Positions 43,591 through 55,082 of a DNA stretch of 64,000 nt are shown here, in pieces. The first letter of the stretch is position 1. Every line of letters begins with the position of its first letter. Source of the stretch: Ostrinia nubilalis (taxonomy: Eukaryota; Arthropoda; Insecta; Lepidoptera; Crambidae). The translations under genes and the position numbers were made by a program. The notes below the pieces were generated by a model. It searched no databases and was not told the origin of the DNA. It was given only the letters and a program-made list of their open reading frames with translations. The stretch is from NCBI RefSeq assembly GCF_963855985.1, contig NC_087098.1:10808501-10872500 (forward strand). The letters are read 5' to 3'.

Positions 43591-44999
43591 GGGTAAACCA
43601 GAGAGTGATTGCCCACTGGTAGTGATTGCCCGCTTTAAGAATAATATTGTCAGGTGCTGACTTTGAATCACTCTAGTTAGATTTGAATTTACTAAGTAGA
43701 TGGCTCCGATATCAATGTACAGTAGATTTAAAATTTACAATAGGAAACACTAAAAAAAAACAGTTATGGCGGATTTTGTCAAGACGGGTGAAAATGTTAC
43801 TCTAACAGGTAAAGACTTTAACAATTTTACTAAGGAATTACTTGCTTATAGGTTAATTTTTTTTGCAAGTTATTTAATATTCAACTAATGGTGTATAGTC
43901 ATGATGAAACTATAAGTGTTTTCTCCATTATCAATGAAAATAACTGATAAAATTTGATTTCTAACGGTCATTTTAACGGTGGGTAATCACTGCACGTAAA
44001 TCTGTATATTTTTAGTTATTGCCCACCATCATTTCAGTTATTGCCATATGTTAATGTATAGTTATTGCCCAGGGAAATTATTATTAGAGTGTTGCCACCA
44101 TGCAGTAGCAGTGTTTAAGTTGCTCATTGCTAGACTTGTTTTGCAATTTACAGGCATAAATATTGAAATGGCTTTTAATGTTTCATTTTCAGTATGCCAA
44201 AGACTCCAAAAGTTCAATATAGCATAGAAAATTTGCATAAAGCGATCGAAGCTGTACAAGATGTATCCAACAATTTATCTACAAGATAAATTGGTGAAAA
44301 ATATGGTTTGGCTTGAAAAAATTGATAAAAATTCAAACGCAAATACAAAAAATGAAAATCCTACGTTACATCTACCAGTGAAAATGTTAATTGTAAGGAA
44401 ATAGATACAACTTTAGGGAAGAATAACCAACAGCTAATTGAACATTCTGAGCAACCACTTGAACTGATATCAAAGAAGATACTAAAATAAATACATATAA
44501 AATTTACATATAAAATTCAAATTGTTGCGTCATCTATGTTTTGAAGTAGATGATTCTGTCTCTACCGATTCTGACTCATCAACATCAGCTCAAGAAACAT
44601 TTAATAATATGTTAATAAGACCAAACGCAATTTATTTTGAAATTTTGAAGACTGTACTACTAGAATTTAAGTTTAATGTTTTGTTTTGTTTATTTAAAGC
44701 CTATTTTGTCGTTTTAAAATTGATTATTTTATTTTAAGATACTGGGCAATTACTGTGCTTTCATGTGGGCAATTAGTGTAAGTAATGGGCAATGACTGTA
44801 CTTTTTGGAGGATTTTAAATTTATTTCAATATTTTCTAAGTTACGTAAGTTTTAACTAAAAACTGTTAATATTCTGTTTAACAGTTTATTGAGTTATAAG
44901 AAAAAAGTTATAAATGGTCGATAATTAAAATACTTTCTTTAATTTTTCATCTCAATGTGTTTGAAATCTTTAAGTGGGCAATAGCTATACGGTTTACCC
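43591..44999 (+). mobile_element. pogo/Tigger-like DNA transposon, non-autonomous (1.4 kb)
   Basis: The ends are inverted: GGGTAAACC on both sides, followed after ~8 variable bases by ATTGCCCAC. TA dinucleotides flank both ends (43589-43590 and 45000-45001), the Tc1/mariner-superfamily duplication. The motif ATTGCCCA or its inverse recurs at least eight times within the outer ~450 bp of each end. An N-terminal transposase remnant lies inside, and no DDE domain is present. Confidence 0.75.
44194..44500 (+). pseudogene. pogo-type transposase remnant
   Basis: From ATG at 44194 the frame reads MPKTPKVQYSIENLHKAIEA, VQD, then NNLSTR, a TAA where Gln would be expected, and IGEKYG. This resembles the first helix-turn-helix of pogo/CENP-B-like proteins (ALEAV...S.R.AAK.FGV). 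TTTCATTTTCAG just upstream looks like a splice acceptor. After IGEKYGLA the sequence passes into short low-complexity frames; the central DDE region is missing. It would have bound the element's ends; as it stands it is dead. Confidence 0.5.
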
Positions 45000-45001
45000 T
45001 A

Positions 45002-45451
45002 TTTGTTTCAAGATCACTTTCTAACCAAGTTAGAGTATAAGCTGGTTACCTAAAGTATACCGTTGTAATATTATTATTGTATTTCTTGTTTAAAATTGTC
45101 ATTTGTGTGGTAATCAATAAAGAGAAGATTCTCTTTACTAAACAAATAAAATAATATACCTAATCGTGAAATAGTCTCAACTGACTTACACTTGTAACTC
45201 AATTTAATTAACTCAACCGCTATGAGCGGCAAACGCTCAAATACTCTAGTTGAGTCATTGCGATCTTTCAAAACCTAATAAGAGTTCGTTCACCAAAGAG
45301 CCAATTAAATCAAAAATCGGCAAGCGCTAAACACTCAAACGACGTCGTTACCGATACCCTAACTAGGTAAAGTCGGCCACGTACAGTCAATCGCAGTAAT
45401 GTATTTCAGAGATAGACTTTTTATGAACGAAGTAAGTAAGTATGTACTATC
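45002..45451. other. Unassigned spacer
   Basis: No feature recognised. Confidence 0.45.
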
Positions 45452-45563
45452 GGCAACAGTGTTAACTACCCATTGAATGTCATGTCGTCTCGTTCTATCG
45501 AAAAGAATCACCATTTGATGAGAGCGAGAGCAAAAACGGAAATGGATAGTTAACACTGTGGCC
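45452..45563 (-). mobile_element. 112-bp MITE, copy 2
   Basis: The reverse complement aligns end to end with 24506-24617 without length change, with about ten substitutions. Left end is GGCAAC rather than GGCCAC. Confidence 0.65.
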
Positions 45564-45598
45564 GTCATTTTATCTTTATAAAGTCTTAGATCATATAT

Positions 45599-46007
45599 TT
45601 TCAACCGACTTCAAAAAAGGAGAAGGTTCTCAATTCGACCCGTATGTTTTTTTTTTCTTTCTATGTTTGTTACGCGATAACTCCGCCAATTATGAACCGA
45701 TTTGAACATATCTTTTTTTGGCGTATATGTAATACCTCAAGGGTGGTCCCATAATAATAGAAAAAACAACCCCCAAGGGTGGAAAATTGGGGATGAACTT
45801 TTTTATACGCAATATCTCCGCCGATTATAAATCAATTTGAACGATTATTTTTTTGTTGAATAGGTATTATCAAAAGGATGGTTTCATGCGAATTTGAAGA
45901 AAATATTTCACCCCCAAGGGTGGAAAATTGGGGATGAACTTTTTTATATGCAATATTTTTAATTTTTAGTTTTTTTTTTGTGTTCACGCATTTGAAGTCG
46001 GTTTTAT
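45599..46007 (+). mobile_element. CCGACTTCAAA-family TIR element
   Basis: AACCGACTTCAAA at 45603 and its reverse TTTGAAGTCGGTT at 45991-46003. Two ~140-bp internal modules share CCCCCAAGGGTGGAAAATTG and GGGATGAACTTTTTTAT. Non-coding. Related sequences: 36470-36946 and 29276-29317. Confidence 0.7.
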
Positions 46008-47059
46008 TTTTTTTAAAAGTTAATTATCAAATATAAATAATAAATGTTACCTACTTAGTAGCTTTTAGTAAAACAGTATAGCAAAACTCTCTGTTGTGAA
46101 CGGTGCAAAATATTAATGAACTGATCCTTATGAAACACATGCCATTTTGCTTTAATCTCAATACTTCTCTCTCTCATTCCTCAAGACCTTTACATGGAGG
46201 CTTAGCTTAACTAGTCACAAAGTTTTATTTACAACACAATGTGTCATAAACGCACGTTTCCAAACCCTAGATGACTGTGATAATCTTTCTGCATTTTCTC
46301 ACTTAACGTCACGATGCTCCACTTCGATAACATTTTTCTGAAGCTGACTGTACCAGTTAATTGCTGAGCAAACAATATACAGGTAATGAACGCTTTGTGG
46401 TTGCCGTGTGAAAAATAACTGAAATATCTCCCGCCTTGTGTAGCTTGAGAAATAATGAAGGTGAATCTGTAATACCGATCTTTGTTTCCTACTTTGTGTT
46501 ATGTCATAATATCAGAGAGGTATTTTAATTGATGTTTTTGTCAGTGAAATTGAAGGGGTTATGAAAAGAAAAGGTAACGTAATAAATTCATTTATTTACG
46601 TTTTTAGGTGCTCTTTACATATGGCTAAAATTCGAGAATGTTTTATTATTTATTTAATACAAAATCTTTTTTATAAGTCGAGTTTAATAGCTTAATTTTT
46701 TACTTATATTGAGTCTACTTAATGTTCATGTAATTTAATTTTTTTAGCAAAAACAGTGGTAACTTCTTTTCTTGTTAAATGTATTAGAGCGAATTTCGAC
46801 AAATAAACTGCCTAATAAGAAAAAATATTTTAGAAGTACGTTAAGCTACGCGATTAAAACAACACGTACTCGTATCAGTCATGGTGTTTATTTTAGTCGA
46901 CGTCTAACGACAATATCGACATGCGCCCAAAATATCCCCTCAAAAAGGTACCCTAATTTCACGTGTTTTCGTATGCCAGCAAACGAAATTCCCGCAAAAT
47001 CTAGCAAACTCGTAAAATAAGCAAACTGAACCGCGCAGCCTGGGGTCGGATAGGCTCAG
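46008..47059. other. Unassigned spacer
   Basis: About 1 kb, AT-rich, nothing recognised. Confidence 0.45.
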
Positions 47060-47133
47060 AAAAAGCGGCTCATCAAGAATGCATGCGGTCGCCGTCCAGT
47101 TATGAGCGACTGTTCGCTTCGCTCGCTCAGCTC
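47060..47133 (+). repeat. Direct repeat, copy 1 (AGCGGCTCATCAAGAATGCA)
   Basis: Matches 47477-47537 in the same orientation, about 415 bp away. GC-rich; class unknown. Confidence 0.6.
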
Positions 47134-47217
47134 GTACACCTTTAGTGACACTGTTATTTGGAAAAATACTTGTAGATTTGAGTCTTTGTCACATTACTAA
47201 ATATTGCACTCAGGAGG

Positions 47218-47312
47218 ATTTGATGAGTGCTACTGACAACGCCACTCTTGTGGCGGAGTTTCAGGCTGACACTGTGTAGGTTTGTTGTCGACACGAAAAG
47301 AAGAAGAATTAC
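47218..47312 (+). mobile_element. (AAG)n-tailed repeat, copy 1
   Basis: GCTACTGACAACGCCACTCT, GGCGGAGTTTCAGGCTGACA, then TTGTTGTCGACACGAAAAGA with an AAGAAG tail. Two other copies (51170-51240, 53908-53992) end in the same way, so the AAG end is the 3' tail of a retroposon. Confidence 0.6.
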
Positions 47313-47476
47313 TAAATACTGATTGACTATAAAAATGCTTATAATAATATGTATCTTTTCTTGTTTGGACAAACATGAACTTCACTGGGTTTTTATTGGC
47401 GTTCAAGCTGTAGACCCTGGCTACACAGGAGTTGCAGTGGTGGGAAAAATATGTGGGAATAGTTCCATTTGACCAT

Positions 47477-47537
47477 AAAAAGCGGCTCATCAAGAATGCA
47501 CGCGGACGCCGTGCAGTCATGAGCGACTGCTCAGCTC
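47477..47537 (+). repeat. Direct repeat, copy 2
   Basis: Second copy of the 47060-47133 sequence with about five changes. Confidence 0.6.
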
Positions 47538-49643
47538 TGACATCTAATATTTAAGGTATCGCACTTTTGTCATACAATTTATCACGTTGGTCTAAAAATT
47601 AGGAATTCAATTTTAATCGACCTAAAGTTTACGACTCAACTATTCATTTTGCAGGATAATCCAGATGTATTATCATTAAAGTATATCGCATACTTGAAGG
47701 ATACCTCAAAATTCACCACTTGCCATCGTACTCGTAACTGAAACTCGTCCAAACAAGGCTCCAAAGGTAATTCTCGGTCCATTGTGCAGGGACGCACAGT
47801 AATAATGCGCACTGGCAAATATTAGCACAAACCCAGACAGGCAGTGATAGCAAGAACGAAAAAACCCGTAGACAAGTTTGTACTTTTTTGATTGTTGGTT
47901 TAGTCTGAAACGTTTTAATTTCCGCGCCAAGAGAGTAATGAAATAGTCAGTTTAAACGACGCTGTATAAATTTGTACGGTGTAAATTAGTTGACGGTTTC
48001 TGTAAACAATTCGCCTAATTAAAAAACAGCTGTCCTCTTCAAGGATGATGTTGAAACGTTTTGCACTTACATTTTTATTTTTTAGGAGTGTTTAAAATTA
48101 ATTCGCTGGAATCTTATTTGAAATGTGTCACTTTTGAAATAGTGATTGATATTACAGTTTTATGTGCATACCTACCGCGTCATTACGAACGAGTTTTAAA
48201 TTTTAGATAACTAAAATAAAATGTTCATTAATTCAACTATTTTTATGAAATGCATCAGCTTGCTATAACGATCAAAATATCATGCCGTATTCTAGTAACA
48301 CGTAAAGCAATAAGAACATCATCATCAATCATCTGCACAATTTAATCGCTATTCATTCATAGATATTCTACGTCACAACGGAAGTTGCGTACCAAATTAA
48401 AGCAAAACAAAACCCAGCTTCCGGCCTTAATGAGACGTGGAAAAACGCTGCGTTGTTTAATCTGTTGTCATCTCGGATGCAATCGCGATGTTTAGACAGT
48501 GCCGAGTGTTTGGACTGCAGTACGGATGGAGAAGTTGATCAATATGCAGTGGAACTGAGATCTTTATTAATTAGACTGGCTGGTTTAATGCTGGGTTTTT
48601 CACAAAATGAAGGCCTGATGGTTAATGTTCTGTCCAACGTAAGAATGATGACACTATTTTCGAATATTGTTTCGCGCCTTGGCGCATACTCGTATAATCC
48701 TCAAAAATTAAAAATATTCTTCATATCAAATGTTCTCTTCTAATGACGATGTCGTATAATTTATTCTTTTTAGTGACTATTACAACTTAGAAACTTGTAT
48801 TTATTTTATTTATCAGTATTAAATCGAAACTATAACCACTTCGTGATCTGATCAGCGTTCTGGGCACACTTTGCAAGTAGCTTCGAAAACTTTTATATCC
48901 GTTCCAAATTTTTAAAAGTTAGTTTTTAATAATCTTCCATTAAACCCAGAACAAAGTTATGCCGAGCCAATTTTCCGCCAGACCGCACAATTGCGTCTTA
49001 AATATTTTCACAAAAATATAATCAAACTTTAACAAAGAACACGATGCCTACACGTGTACGAGCGTGTACCGACTTTATTATTCTAGGAAAAAAAACAAGA
49101 AAATACGGAGGCGCATTATCAGAACACATTTTTGCCATCTTAGGAAGCGAGATAACATGAACCGAGGGTTTTATGTCGCAAGTTCTTGGCGTCTGTCCTT
49201 ACGTTTATTAGACTCCTTAATTAGATAGCAAGTTTATGGCGATTGCGAGCAGTTTACATCATGCCGTTTGAATACTTGATTGGGTGTTAACTGCGCGTGT
49301 TTTAATTTTGGAAAAGGTACTTTGGGACAGTTAATTTTATGATAAACAGTTTTTATTAAGTGTCTTTTAGTTGCTACTTTTAAAGTTTACGTTGGACCTA
49401 ATCATTTCGATCTAATTATCTCTAAATATTAATGTCTTAATTTTTCATCCAGTATATTTTTGTAAATAGACCATTATGGCCCGTCTGATCTTTATTTCAA
49501 TGAAGAGTGGCATTCATAGAATTAGATGACCTGATTTAATTTCGATTCGTTAAAACGTTCATTCGACTATTATACTATATTTTTATATGAGAATATTACC
49601 TTTTGAAGGACAAAGATATTTTTCAATTTCTTTTGAGACATTA
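47538..49643. other. Unassigned spacer
   Basis: About 2.1 kb. The open frame 48453-48743 (96 codons) is somewhat Cys/Leu-rich but matches no domain I know and lacks clear splice sites; I leave it uncalled. Confidence 0.4.
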
Positions 49644-49647
49644 TTAA

Positions 49648-50571
49648 CCCGGCGCCAATGACGTGAAAATAATTGCAAAGGCGATGACCCCGGGTCATAT
49701 TGACCCATACTTCATCGATCATTTTTCAGAAAATTGAACAAGTAATCTTAATTTTAATTACTGTCTATGTTTATAGGGTTCTTTACTGAGCTAATAAAAC
49801 AAAAATAATACTAATACATAATATAAATCATTTTTTTATTAATGTTTAAACAAAACATGAAAAAATCATGTATAAAAACACAATGAGTCTATATTTTTTG
49901 TTTTTGGTAAAGATTTTTAGTATTTATAGGAATCAACAATGTTTAATAGTGAAAAAGAGATAAAATCAACTTCTCATATGCAGATACAATGAGATCAGTC
50001 TTCTACTTCATTATTCAGAGCCATGGAACTGCTGCAACTGGTGCAGTATGTAATCAAATGGTCTGGGCATGTAAATGTAGCATGACGCCCTTGCCGTCTT
50101 CGTACTAATGCAAGATCGAGATTATCCGAAGACTGAGTCCACATTACTTGCGTATTTTTCATATTCGTTGCCATTTCTAAGTTCTGGCTATTACAGCCTG
50201 AAATTTTTCACTCTCAGAATCCGACTCTTCTAGCAGCGCTTCATTCTAGCTGGGTCATTTAACAAAGTCATTTTGACTAAAACTTAAAAAAGAACAACAT
50301 AAGCTAGCACTAAACACAAAATAAGCGAATAAAAGTAAGCCACAAAATCACCGCGCCACCGATGACGCCGGGTCATAATGACCCGTTTTAATTTGAAGCC
50401 TGTGTATCTCGCTACGCAAGCGGAGTCACACTGAGTTAACAAACGGAATGGACTTAGGGAGGTCGTATCTCCAGCTATACGAACGCTCGAACCATAAAAT
50501 GGACGCAAAAAGAAATTATGAACGTTTGAAAATGCTTCGGGTCAATATGACCCAGCGTCATTGACGCCGGG
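49648..50571 (-). mobile_element. piggyBac-type deletion derivative (924 bp)
   Basis: TTAA at 49644-49647 and 50572-50575. Terminal inverted repeats CCCGGCGCCAATGACG and CCCGGCGTCAATGACG (16 bp, one mismatch), plus a subterminal GGGTCATATTGACCC palindrome present near both ends. Inside is a fused remnant of transposase N- and C-termini on the minus strand. Confidence 0.82.
49990..50275 (-). pseudogene. Internally deleted piggyBac transposase
   Basis: Minus strand from ~50270: MTLLNDPARMKR, then EESDSESEKFQ, the acidic N-terminal start usual for piggyBac transposases. Further on, RQGRHATFTCPDHLITYCT and CSSSMALNNEVED with a stop, a C-terminal segment with several Cys. The whole catalytic DDD core is absent, and the frame between the two parts is broken. 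So the element kept its ends and the first and last codons of the gene only. Identification is by family knowledge and context; I have not aligned it. Confidence 0.55.
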
Positions 50572-50575
50572 TTAA

Positions 50576-51169
50576 AAGATGAACTTTAGTTTATTGCAAG
50601 TAGATATCCACAAAATGTTGTAATTAAAATTTTAGTATCATCAACGGAACGTTAATTCCCGAGCCACTTTCCTAAAAGAGCGATTAACGTGACTATCTTT
50701 ATTACAATTTTGGCTCTGGTCCAGCTATGGATAACGAAGCACGTCCCCATTCGTTTAGATGATTGATAGAGCCAGCTTAACACCTCGTTGGGCGCGTCTT
50801 GATTGAGTGTGGGCTTTTTGTTATATTTGATCAGCTAACCGATGGTCTGCCTGATTGGATGGCTTCAATGTTAATTCTTAAACAAGGCGCTATTGTGCTC
50901 GGTTATGGTGTATACGGATGGAGTGGGCGGGAAACAATTGGCCAGTGTTATGTAGCTTTTTAAATAACAAATGACTGTAAAAATAGACGATTGTTTTTGT
51001 TTGAATTTGAAAAAGTGTATTTTAATACGGTGTCTCCTTAGATATGTGATCATATTTTTGTTTGTCAATCTTTAAAAAAAAAGGAACTGCTTAAATGCCA
51101 TAGGTTGCTTACTTACTTTTTTTTATCAGTTGTTAGAGAAAAAATATATTATTTTTAGTGTTTAATTAG
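50576..51169. other. Unassigned spacer
   Basis: Positions 50690-50830 are less AT-rich, with ATTGATAGAG and TTGATTGAGTG motifs, possibly regulatory. No gene. Confidence 0.4.
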
Positions 51170-51240
51170 CTGACAACGCCACTCTTGAGGCGGAGTTTTG
51201 GGCTTTCACTGTGTAGGTTTGTTGTCGACACGAAAAGAAG
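51170..51240 (+). mobile_element. (AAG)n-tailed repeat, copy 2
   Basis: GCTGACAACGCCACTCTTGA ... TTGTTGTCGACACGAAAAGA AG. Truncated at the left relative to copy 1. Confidence 0.58.
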
Positions 51241-52499
51241 CTTAGTACTTAGTTCTTTAATAGCATTTTTTTTACAATTTTTAATAACGTTAGTATAGTC
51301 GACAGCATAATTATTATTATCATATAAAAAATACATTTTTTTTATAAAATAGCATATCACAACTATAAAAGATACTACACTATTCACCTTGCTGTGTCGT
51401 CGTCAGTACTAACCGGGTTTAGGTCCTCTCTGAACTATGCTGTCCGAAGTTACTGGCAGTATGTATGATACAAAGTGGCAGTAATAAGGCTGTCAATAAA
51501 TCATAGTTTTTGTACTCAGTGAGCGTAAAAACTTCAATTGCAAATTGTTCTCATGTCAAATTGGCACGGTTTTGGTAAAGCGGGAAGATAAATGGATGAA
51601 TTAGTAACTCTTGGATGTAGTACACGTTTTAAATTCGATTATATTTTTGTAATTTTTCTGACGCGTAGTTTTTTTATTACTACGAGTAAGTAGTACTTAC
51701 TCGTACCTATAAATGCAAGTCATTTTATTAAACGTTATTTTTGAGACAAGTAAACGTCATAGCTAATTTTTTTACAAATGTATTATTTTTATGATTATGA
51801 TTATAATTATTTATAGTATTAATTATTTGTAATATGTTTTAATATACATGTACTTATTTATACTTTTGGTCGTGACTTCTACACTATAACTTGCATGAGT
51901 GATCATGTTGGAATCAAATTGAACATCCTAAATATAAATACCTTTTTATGATTCCAGGCTTTGCACGTTAAGGCATCCCAATATTGCTCAATTTCTATTA
52001 AATTAAGTCTTGATGTTGTATAACTTTCATCGTAACTAACGATTCAATGAAGGTTCCTTTATAACAGTGTAACGAAAAATCATCATACATTGACCAAAGT
52101 ATTGTTTATCACAGCGCGTTGAGACGCTCTTAGTGAGATCACTCCTGCATCATCGGCCAAGAATCTCGGCGATCCGACAACGGGCAATTAAGAAATTTAT
52201 TGTAACAGCTCTATCTAGGGCGACCATTATCATAACGACTGCTAATTCGGTCCATCAAATTGGTATAGTTAGAAAATAATGGGACGCGTTATTTCGTGTA
52301 ATGTGGAGAAAACTTTGAAGTGTTAAGTGAACGGTGTGAGTTCTTAAAAGTATGTCATTGGTTATGATCAAAGTTGTTATTTTACACGAAAATACTTTTT
52401 TACGGAGGAGAGGAGAGCAAGAAGCATGCAATTGAAAAGATCTATAACCAACCAGGTATATAAATTATTTAATTTTTAGCGTTAAAAGTTGTATCTCAA
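51241..52499. other. Unassigned spacer with one palindrome
   Basis: 51681-51705 is a perfect palindrome (TACGAGTAAGTA, G, TACTTACTCGTA). Otherwise no recognised feature. Confidence 0.45.
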
Positions 52500-52545
52500 A
52501 CAAAGGCAAGCGAAAGGTCGTGGGTTCGATTCCCGCCATGTAGTT
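52500..52545 (+). repeat. tRNA-like B-box fragment of a SINE
   Basis: GGTCGTGGGTTCGATTCCCG is a perfect-looking T-arm (GTGGG TTCGATT CCCGC) and B box, but no D-arm, anticodon arm or acceptor complement is found upstream. It is a SINE remnant, not a tRNA gene. Confidence 0.55.
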
Positions 52546-53907
52546 CGATTCTTTTTAGACATTTTAGGTAGATATTACAAATATTTGTTGTTGAAGCAAA
52601 AGCAATGTTTGTTGCTGAAGAGTTTGTTTCAGGAACTACTGGGTCGATTTTTTTGTTTCGGATAGATAGACCATTTATCGAGAAAGGTTATACCTAAGCT
52701 ATATTATTTTATCACGCTACGATCAATAGAGGCGTAGCACCTTTGATTTTTTTTTTGCAAAAACAGGTAAAAATACGCCAACGATCATAACTGTTCTTAT
52801 TAAAAATGATAACATTCTCGCAGTCAAAACAATAACATCCAGTTCATAACAGCAAGCACAGTTACAACAAAAGTAGTCCGTGGCAGGCTGCGAGCAAACA
52901 GAGGGCTAAAAACTGGATGTTTGTGTTGCAATCAATCAAATAAAGCTAGCGCCGGCTCCATGCAATGCTAACTTCGGACGGGCTGTTATTTAGCTGAGTG
53001 TACGCACGCGACTTTGCTTGGGGTGATAAAATTTTGGTCGAAAGTAGATCATTCGGTGGTAGAGTCACTTTTTATTAAGTATCTTATAGAAATAATGGTA
53101 AAATACTTGACTGAGCTTCTAACCGTTTTTCTTATAGTCAATAATATTATGATAATTAAGTCATAGTGATTTTCTTTGTATGGCTTTGAGCCACTCTACG
53201 TTTAAATATCAGACAAATCAAAGAGGTAATAATAGTCTAGTTTGGTGCATTTTTTTTTAAATACCCCGGAATGCCTTGTTCATACCAATACCTAATGAAA
53301 ACTTCGAAATAATTTCACTGACTTTTTCACGCTTTGCCCTCCTGTGCAACTACTGTATCGATGTTAAAAAGTTTTTAAAATTATCTCCATGCTATAAATG
53401 AATTCTATGATTTTTATCATCACAGATTTTGAGTTAAAATAATATTTCCCACAGACAAATGAACATTTTAGTGTAGTAAAACTACAGCGTAACTATCCAA
53501 CGGTTCCGCTATTATTTAGTATTGATTTTTGACTTCTATTTTTATTGGTATTCCAAACGGTTCCAATGTTTACAGAGATTTGGAACGGATGTGAAGGTAT
53601 GATTTCATTTGATTGGATTTTTAAAAACTCTTTTGTTTCGACGCATTGGAATCAATGTGTGGTGCATTGATAACCGGTGTTTAGTTTGAATTCAGCCTTT
53701 TTGGTTTAACACATTTTGTTTGGTTCAATAAATAAATGGAACTATTCGTGGAAGAAATGTGGACATGTACTGAATACAACAAATAGTCAATTGAAATTAT
53801 GAGGTTATTACCACCCCAAAATATTAATGAATGTAGGTAATGTTAATAGTGAAAAATATAAAACGTTAAAATAACGATGCCCAAACAACTGCGCACAGGA
53901 AGATTTA
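52546..53907. other. Unassigned spacer
   Basis: About 1.4 kb without a recognised feature. Confidence 0.45.
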
Positions 53908-53992
53908 ATTAATGCTACTGACTTGTAGCAGAGTTTTGGGCTGACACATGTGTAGGTTTGTTGTCGACACGACAAGAAGAAGATGGACAGAA
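53908..53992 (+). mobile_element. (AAG)n-tailed repeat, copy 3
   Basis: GCTACTGACTTGTAGCAGAG, GGGCTGACACATGTGTAGG, TTGTTGTCGACACGACAAGA AGAAG. Lacks the ACGCCACTC stretch present in the other copies. Confidence 0.58.
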
Positions 53993-54981
53993 AGTGCGCG
54001 TGATATAACTACTATCTTCTTCACTTATATTCACCCTTACATATCTGCATTATTCTTAGCATGTGTAAACGCACCCTAAACGCTACGTACAAGCATTTAT
54101 AAATCTGTACGTCCAAGGCAAACCATACTTTCGTATAATTTTCAATATTCCACCATGTAAAGGTTTTCATAAATATTTCAGTAGCATATACCTCGAGTAC
54201 GATAAAAAGATATGAACCGGGAATACCAAGTAGTCTTAGCGTTTAAAAAAATATGCAATGAAACAAACAAGTAACAGACATTATTAAAATTGATTCTGCG
54301 GGCCGAGTGCGGTATCGCATGCAACTATGGTTCCACCATCCACATTTAAAGATGATTTGTTTAAAGTACTCCAAGTACGCTCCGTGATGAATATCGCAGT
54401 CGTATATTGGAATAATGATCCTGGCTTGCACTGCATTCAATGGCATTTTGCATACAATATGGTAGATGGATTTATATTAAAATATGGCCAACGTCAGTGC
54501 CGGTTGCTCACAATAAATTATTCATCACACACAGTCAATTTTCGTTCGAGATAAACAATCGGTATAAGTATATCAAATTCACAGATGCTCTTTAGGTTCA
54601 TACATATTCAGATTACGTATTATTGTTCTCGGCTGTGGGGTAATTAGATCGCCCACGAAAGGAAGCTGTTTTAATGAGATAGTAGCGACAAAGTTCTTAA
54701 TAAATTACTTGTGCGCCCGCGCCGCCGCGGTGCGGTTTGCTTTAATCCGTGTACAGTCTACAGGACTTTAGACATTTTTATTGCAAAATTGAACCTTTTA
54801 CGACGTCATAAGATGCCACAGTTTATATGTGGCGTCCGCAAATTTTGCTGAATATCTGGATCTTTAAGAAGATCAAAGGCTCGAGGTCGAAGTAGGTTCT
54901 TGCGTCTGTCTTTTGTCAATCGAGTTAAAAAATTCATGGCCATTACGTGAGAGAAATTACCTGGCACGATTCTAGTGATTT
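53993..54981. other. Unassigned spacer with a GC-rich patch
   Basis: The patch 54710-54745 (CGCCCGCGCCGCCGCGGTGC) is the most GC-rich point of this half. It holds no open frame. Confidence 0.4.
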
Positions 54982-54992
54982 AAAAAATAGCT

Positions 54993-55071
54993 GGAAGCTA
55001 GTGGAAAGCATTAGGGGAGGTCTATGTTCAACAGTGGACGTCCTATGGCTGAAATGATGATGATGATGATG
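54993..55071 (+). mobile_element. RTE-like LINE, minimal 3' copy (79 bp)
   Basis: AGGGGAGGTCTATGTTCAAC through GTCCTATGGCTGAAATGATG plus ATG units. Perfect 11-bp duplication AAAAAATAGCT (54982-54992 and 55072-55082). Confidence 0.82.
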
Positions 55072-55082
55072 AAAAAATAGCT

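Noticed and set aside
48453..48743. 96-codon frame as a possible exon
   Set aside because: Looked more protein-like than most, but I see no domain, no convincing acceptor or donor and no neighbour exon.
52510..52540. tRNA gene suggested by a perfect T-arm
   Set aside because: No D-arm, anticodon stem or acceptor complement upstream; best explained as a SINE fragment.
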